Below, one piece after another: positions 58,401 to 64,000 of a DNA stretch of 64,000 nucleotides. The stretch's first letter is position 1; each line of letters begins with the position of its first letter. Source of the DNA: Petunia secreta (taxonomy: Eukaryota > Streptophyta > Magnoliopsida > Solanales > Solanaceae); NCBI GenBank assembly GCA_029990175.1, contig JARKIP010000011.1, forward strand, positions 24,898,001 through 24,962,000, written 5' to 3'. A program made the position numbers and the translations under genes. Under the pieces are notes generated by a model that was given only the letters and a program-made list of their open reading frames with translations, had not been told where the DNA came from and did not search any database.

Positions 58401-59880
58401 TGACCATTTATACCACAATAAATAATATAATTATTATAGTCGAATCTTTTCTAGTGGTGAGTTATGGTACTCTATCAACCACACATGGGCACGTCCATAT
58501 TCATCTTTCTCGAACCTCTTCTGGAGGCGAGTTTTGATATTTTATCACATATTGCCACATTCACTTCGGTGAATAGGTCTATATTCATAACTGTTTTTTT
58601 ATGAATTGTTCACTGCAAGGAATGAACCATAATCATCTCGACTTGCCTCATGCTCATATGATACATTGAAGGCATTATTATATTTACCGTTTGAACGGTT
58701 ACTATTTGAAAATCCTTATTGTTCTCCTATTTATTTCACAATGATAACTATTTTTTCATCCCTTGCCACGTCCACGTCCATGGTCTCTATCATGGTAATT
58801 ATTTTATCGTCTTTTAGACATAAAATTATTTGCCTTCTTTCAGACATAAACTATTGTGTCTTTTTTCAGACATAAAAATATTTTGCCTTCTTTCAGGCAT
58901 ATTATGTTGTGTCTTCTTTCAGACATAATGATAATTTTCCATCTTTCAGGCATATTATGTATTGAGCATTATGTTGTGCTCCCACATTCACCTTATAGAA
59001 TGGAGCTTGTCTTGCTCCCACATTCATCTTAGGAAATGGAGCATATATTGCTCCCACATTCACCTCTATGAATGGAGCCTATTTAGAGGACGGGCTTCAT
59101 GATTTTTTATCAAAAATACTTTATCTTTTTGCTAATACTTTAGTTTTCCTCAATCATCATTATGTCATCAATATCTTATTATCGCAAAAGCGTGTTACGC
59201 CATAATGCATTGGGAGTTGAATATGATGTCTTACTCTTAACTAATGGCGTAATAGGCCAAAGTGTGTACATATGATGCGATTTGAAGTACAATACTTAAA
59301 GGTACTCATGCTTCGGTGTAATTGAAACATAGTACTGTAATCATGTATCAATGATATAACACTAATATATTCGGTAAAGATCATAAAAAATAAGCATTAT
59401 TTCTCCGGTATCCACTTACCAAAGTATAAAAATTTATACCCAACTATAAATTAAAGAAGTATTCTCTAAAAGTTACCATATTTGTTTCATTCCATATATC
59501 CATGTGAGAGTAAAATATTAACCATACTACATAATTCATGTTTGCTCTCACAAGCAGTTTACCTTAAAACATGAGTAGAACTGATCTACAATATCATGCT
59601 GCTAGGCCATGCATCCTTAAATTGTTGTTAGAGGATAGCTACAAAATCAACCAAACAATGGAAGAATAGACAAAGTTGTAGTCAGTGAAAGGTTTCCACA
59701 ATTTAAAGTTGTATAAAACAAAATAAAAATAGGGTACTATTAATTTTGAGATTAACAAAAACCATAATATGAAGGAATATAGAAAAAAAACTTATCTTGT
59801 GTTAGCAACCAGAACGTTGGCTTCTATCAATTGCATCATAATTTGCTTTTCATTTCTTCTAAATTGTGTAATAAAATAAA
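55426..59880 (-). pseudogene. Broken copia gag-pol
   Basis: No long frame survives, but minus-strand fragments in element order match copia proteins: gag tail HGRGRGKG (about 58780), integrase region NVGPFTCHV (about 57660), GLEPNIFHL (about 57330), APPQCTKMDP (about 57260), reverse transcriptase MNVATAF (about 56420), and the RNase H side VIGALKYLTKYTP (about 56200). Many stops, frameshifts and deletions. The stretch 58800-59090 has repeated CTTCTTTCAGACATA and GCTCCCACATTCACCT units, probably duplications after decay. Confidence 0.72.
58796..59090. repeat. Short tandem repeats inside the copia remnant
   Basis: About six copies of CTTTCAGACATA/CTTTCAGGCATA spaced 30-50 bp (58800-58960), then three copies of GCTCCCACATTCACC spaced about 38-40 bp (58979-59075). 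Both arrays fall in the decayed gag/pol junction. Confidence 0.7.
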
Positions 59881-60193
59881 GACTCGTGCTGATAACGTGT
59901 TATAAAACTAATAGTAAAGTATTGCAAGAACAAGACAAAATATATGAGAGGAGAAAGAAGAACTTGTATTATTCTCAAAGTGTTTCAAGTGCATCTTTCA
60001 TAGTTATAGGATACAAATACATAGGTTACAAATCAACCCAAAGGTTACAAGAATTAAGTAGTGACTTAATAAGGAATTAGTGGTCACTTAGTGGGGAGGA
60101 ATTAAATAGGAGAAAGTGGGGTAGTAAACCATATGTTACAATTGAATAATGGTGAGTAGTGGTCATCCACACTAAAAAATGAATTTATAACAC

Positions 60194-61176
60194 ATGAATA
60201 TTTTAGTACTTAAAAGACATAGCAATATTTTCCTAGCATATTTCATTTTCCCATTACGACTCCTTTCCACTGAAATTTCTCAATCCCACCCCCACTACAA
60301 CTACCCTCCCCACTTCCATCAGCTGCCGGAGCTCTGTCGTCGGCCGTCGGCCGTCAGCCACCACCACCATCTCGACAAGACTCATACCTTCCCAGACTCG
60401 CCTGACCCTCCTTTCTTCATATTTGATTTCAATTTTCTCAAAAAGTGCTTGAATCATTGTAGATAAGAGATTTTAAAATTGGACAAATATTAACTCCGGC
60501 GAATAGGGTGGGGCATCAGGTAAATCAGATCAGATCAATGTGTTTTACCATCAGAGAATCGATCGGAACGAGAATAGGGTGGGGCATCGGGGCGAACTTC
60601 GTCGGGCTCATAATCGCTGCTTTGGTATCTTGATTGACATGCTTTGCAAATTTGGTGAGGTGATAGCAATGAGGAATTTCTTTTCGTGTATAGTGAAGTT
60701 TGGGGTAGGTCCGAATTTGTTTGTGTATAATTGTCTGATGGATGGCTTTTGTAATTTGTGTGATATATTAACTGCACTGGAGATGCATTTTGAGATGGAA
60801 AAGCTGGGTATTTCTTTGATGTTGTGACTTATTATACACTATTAAGGGTCATTGTACAATAGGAAAAGTGGATGAAGCATAGAGGCTTATGTAAAAAATA
60901 GGCGAATCAGGGGTGGTTGTGAACTCGGTGATTTACAATTAGCTGATTGATAGGTATTGTCAGGATAGAAATATGGAGAAGACTTTGGCATTGTGTTCTC
61001 AGATGATCGAGAATGGCGTCCAGTCCGTTATAATCATATTCTATATAATAATAGATGGTTTCTGCAAGGTAGGAAATGTAGAAGCTGCAGTAAGCGTGTA
61101 TACTGAATTGGTTATTAAAGGCTTGAAGCCTGATGTGGTTGCTTATACAGCTTTGATTGAAGCAGTGCTGAAATAG
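60194..61176 (+). pseudogene. Pentatricopeptide-repeat (PPR) gene remnant
   Basis: Two frames carry PPR motifs. 60540-60827 has DMLCKFGEVIAMRNFFSCIV, KFGVGPNLFVYNCLMDGFCN. 60973-61176 has MEKTLALCSQMIENGV, IIIDGFCKVGNVEAAVSVYT and VIKGLKPDVVAYTALI. Between them the frame is still readable (GESGVVVNSVIYN) but carries stops and at least one shift. The 35-residue spacing with GLKPDVVAYTALI is typical of P-class PPR proteins, which bind organellar RNA. An open segment from an ATG at 60194 (LRLLSTEISQS, then Pro/His-rich) could be the old N-terminus, beginning two bases after the copia LTR. A real PPR gene would be 400 or more codons, so this is a relic. Confidence 0.72.
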
Positions 61177-61184
61177 TCTTGATA

Positions 61185-61850
61185 TGATGCTGAAACAGTT
61201 TGAAACAACATAGATACATAGAGATACAGTTAGATACGGAGAAAAAAAAGTACAGATATAGTCTGAAACAACTAGTGAAAAAGTTTGAAATAAAATATAA
61301 AAAATAATGTGAAATAACGCAAAAAAGGTGAAATAGTTTAGAAATAGTGAGAAAGAACATACGAACAGGATGAAAAAATATTGAAACAATCTAGAAACAT
61401 CTAGATACAGTCTAGAAATAATTAGATACGGTACAAAACAGTGTAGATACAGCAAGATACAACAAGATACGAGGTGCCTGATAGTTGAGATACATCGATA
61501 TACGAGGTGGTTGGTAGTTAAGATACAACGAGATACGAGGTGATTGGTAGTTGAGATACAATAAGATACGAGGTCGATGGTAGTTGAGATACAACGAGAT
61601 ACAAGATGGTTGGTAGTGACGCCTGTTGGCATTCCAACCTTCCTTCTCCTTTCAGGGCCTATCCGAAAGAGAATCCAGTACTTCTTGGTCGTGAATATCT
61701 GAACTGGTTATTTGTTGTTCAAGAATTCTTGTTAGTTGAAATACGACTAGATATGAGGTAGTTGGTAGTTGAGATACAGTAAGGTGTGAGATAGTTGGTA
61801 GTTGAGAAACATCGAGATACAGCGAAATACGAGGTGGTTGAAGATTGGAG
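61185..61850. repeat. Minisatellite, unit about 35-37 bp
   Basis: Repeats of GAGATACAACGAGATACGAG followed by GTGGTTGGTAGTT, best preserved at 61440-61620 and again at 61730-61850, with a more degenerate AGATACAG / GAAACA zone before (61185-61440). A non-repeat insert of about 110 bp (about 61620-61730, with GGGCCTATCCGAAAGAGAAT) separates the two blocks. The repeat makes a 241-codon open frame on the minus strand with reiterated TTNHLVSRCIS peptides. Confidence 0.8.
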
Positions 61851-64000
61851 GAGGAAAAGTGAGATTGGGGGAAATGAGAGAAAGAATGTAAGATTATGCT
61901 ATGTTTTTGTTGTGTCTTGTAATTAACTTTTTCTTTCCTCTATATTGGATAATTTTGCTAAAATATTGCTATATTTTATAAATAACTTCTAAAAGTTGTA
62001 CTTTTATGTAAAAAATTCAATAAAGTTCTACTTAAACTGCACCATGCACATCTTAATTGTGGATCCTTTACTTCCTCCTCCTTTTTTTTCCCTCGAAAGG
62101 ACCCTTTATTTAAAGAAATTTTTACGTTAATTGACACACTAAACATCAAAATTACAAAATATACCAATATTATTGAGAAATTATAAAATATGACGATATT
62201 TGTATTTTTATTACAAAATGTACCACTTCCACATTTTCCCTCTCTCTAACACCTAACCCTAACTTTTTTCTCTCTTTCTCTCCCCTTCCTCCACCCATTC
62301 ACCGGCGCCGGAGCACTGCCTTCCCCCCACCGATCACCTCCGCTCCACGGTCGTTTTTGCTCGTCTTCTTCGCTGCTCCTGGTGGTTTCCCGATCTGGTG
62401 CAGCCGCTGCTCCAGTTTGGGGTAGCTGCTGCTCCGATCTGGCATGGTTGCTTCTCTGATCTACTATGATGTTGTTGCTGCGTGACTGTTCCGACGACGG
62501 TGCCGGAGCTCCGATCTACTTCTTCTCTTTTATTTTGTTTTGTTTTGTATGTGTATATATATGTATACATTTGTATTCCTGTGTATGTGTATGTCTTGGT
62601 GGTTGTAGGTGGAACAAACTGTATGTCTAGTTTTATACGGGTGTATGAATCTGTATTTTTGTGTACTAGTCGTTGGACACGTGTGATGCTCATTAATTAG
62701 CGCGAACTTCTTAAGAATATACAAATATTTTTCAAAACATGTGTAGTGAATAACACAAAATTTGAAGCAACAAACTTATTTGATCGAGATTGTTGAACCT
62801 GAGTAGGTATCATCCTACCATGCATGCTAAAGAAAAAGCTACAATGAGTTTGGTAGGTATTATATGTAATGAAATTAAATTTGATGTTATTAGGTATTCA
62901 TAAGTAGACAAACGCAGTATTATGAGCGCAACAAGGTAATCACTTTCTTTAACATAAATATGTCAAATAAAATATAAGGCATATATAGGTTTTGAAGGAA
63001 TATACATACACATATTATCATTTTCGATGTTAACAGATATCGATGTCCCCTCGAAAAAAGGTTTAATCCGGCTATCTTAGGTTGATCTAGCATAGCCAAA
63101 ATTCTAGGCATCCATTAATCTTCTGATTCACACTTTGGATGTTCCGTGTGATTTTTTATTTTTTTTTTAGCCAAAAAAGGTTTGATCTTACTCATTTAAG
63201 AATATATAAATGACTGACAAATGTTTCAGATATGTGTTTTCAAATAAAGCACCAGAATGACCAATTAGATAGCAACACTGCTTTAACAGATCAAAGAATA
63301 ATGTTTAAATGCAAATATCATATAAGATAGACTACTAATTAGAGTTGAATGCAATTATACTCAATGTAATTAAGGAGATATTACTGAGAAACAAATAATA
63401 GAATGTCTCGAAGTAATATTAGCCGATGCTTTATGGTCGAATTTTCAATCCTTCATTATAAAAGTGTATGTTTTCAAACATATGGAATACGATCTTTACA
63501 TAAATTTATAAAATAGACATATAATGTTCTATATTATTTGACAATAACTAAAAGCAACGTAAAAATATAATAATATGAAATAAAAATGGACATCTCCTAA
63601 ATTTTCACTTTTAACTTTTTTTCTTTAGGCTAGAATTAAAAATCTTGATGGAAATTAAAAAAAATGTATAGACACACCTACCTATTTGCAATGAATTATA
63701 TTCGAGAGTCGGAGTGAGTATTTCTCATTGATTTCTCTTCTGTCCTAATTGCCATAAATCTTAACAAACAAACACAAAAAATTGTGGAAACAAGAATGGA
63801 TAAAGGAAACCAAAGATTAGAAAGGAATGAGGAACTTACAAACATAAATCTTGAAGAAGACTTGAATAACAATAGTAATTGAAAATTAAGGTTAAAGCAC
63901 TTGGTCTAAAGAAAAAGAGACAACTCAAGGAGAAGGTCCATCATCCGGCAGTGCATTGGCTCATAATTGACACTTTATAAAACTTTATAAGTTTATTATT
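61851..64000. other. Intergenic DNA, no gene recognised
   Basis: Mostly AT-rich. A GC-richer patch at 62220-62520 (CACCGGCGCCGGAGCAC, then GCTGCTCCGATCTGG repeats) resembles a gene leader or transposon end, but no continuing coding frame follows. The final kilobase shows no structure I can name. Confidence 0.45.

Larger units (their letters stand above)
55118..60192 (-). mobile_element. Ty1/copia LTR retrotransposon, decayed
   Basis: LTRs at 55118-55425 (308 bp) and 59898-60192 (295 bp) begin TGTTATAAAACTA and end TATAACA. Minus orientation: the polypurine tract complement CTCCCCCTTGGATG follows the left LTR, and the primer-binding-type sequence TTATCAGCACGAG lies at about 59882-59895 inside the right LTR. 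The LTRs differ by indels (ATAGAGCCAAATATGCTCT only in the left, AGGAGAAAGTGGGGTAG only in the right) and several substitutions. Flanking pentamers (CATAT left, CATGA right) do not match, so the target duplication has decayed or the ends are rearranged. Confidence 0.85.

Noticed and set aside
60907..61632. 241-codon open frame on the minus strand as a protein gene
   Set aside because: Most of it is translated minisatellite, the rest is antisense to the PPR relic and hydrophobic low complexity. No domain was recognised.
62482..62724. Overlapping frames with tyrosine/valine repeats
   Set aside because: They translate a GTATGTGTATAT-type simple sequence. No start context or homology.

Overview
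The window is plant nuclear DNA, most likely from a Solanaceae species. The evidence is split genes with GT-AG introns, AT-rich intergenic DNA, Tat/Ogre-type, copia, RTE-LINE, SINE and Stowaway elements of types I associate with Solanaceae, and a nuclear copy of plastid ndhB. I cannot fix the genus. There are no operons, CRISPR arrays or bacterial signals. I found three intact-looking protein genes, and all other coding traces are broken.

Layout. 1-17129: a Tat/Ogre-like LTR retrotransposon (A, + strand, 5' end outside the window). Its 3' LTR is split by a second Tat/Ogre-like element (B, - strand, 6414-16683) with a perfect 5-bp target duplication (ATACT). Neither element shows gag or pol. 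17130-22720: intergenic DNA with a SINE that is itself interrupted, and a small TIR element. 23031-28534 (-): cytosolic-type NADP-malic enzyme, 19 coding exons, 588 aa. 29085-30155: a long-terminal-inverted-repeat element just upstream of it. 30200-38100: AT-rich intergenic DNA with MITEs, tandem duplications, an RTE LINE remnant containing a plastid ndhB fragment, and a SINE with a 16-bp target duplication. 38209-43242 (+): SHH1/DTF1-type SAWADEE homeodomain gene, 9 exons, 255 aa, with an unexplained exon-like block in antisense inside intron 5. 44230-45435: a second RTE LINE remnant, split by a complete Stowaway MITE. 49039-54272 (-): MUT9-like/photoregulatory protein kinase, 16 coding exons, 694 aa, with SINEs and tandem repeats in its first intron. 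55118-60192 (-): a decayed Ty1/copia element. 60194-61176 (+): a broken pentatricopeptide-repeat gene. 61185-61850: a minisatellite. The remainder is intergenic.

The three genes do not form a pathway. Malic enzyme makes NADPH, pyruvate and CO2 in the cytosol. SHH1 reads histone H3 tails and recruits Pol IV for RNA-directed DNA methylation, the process that silences transposons such as those filling this window. The MUT9-like kinase family phosphorylates light-signalling proteins and histone H3. The most informative structure is layered insertion: Tat in Tat, plastid DNA in LINE, MITE in LINE, and small elements in SINEs. This gives relative ages for many of the repeats.

Coordinates of exons and element ends come from reading splice signals, reading frames and termini by eye. 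No alignment or database search was run.
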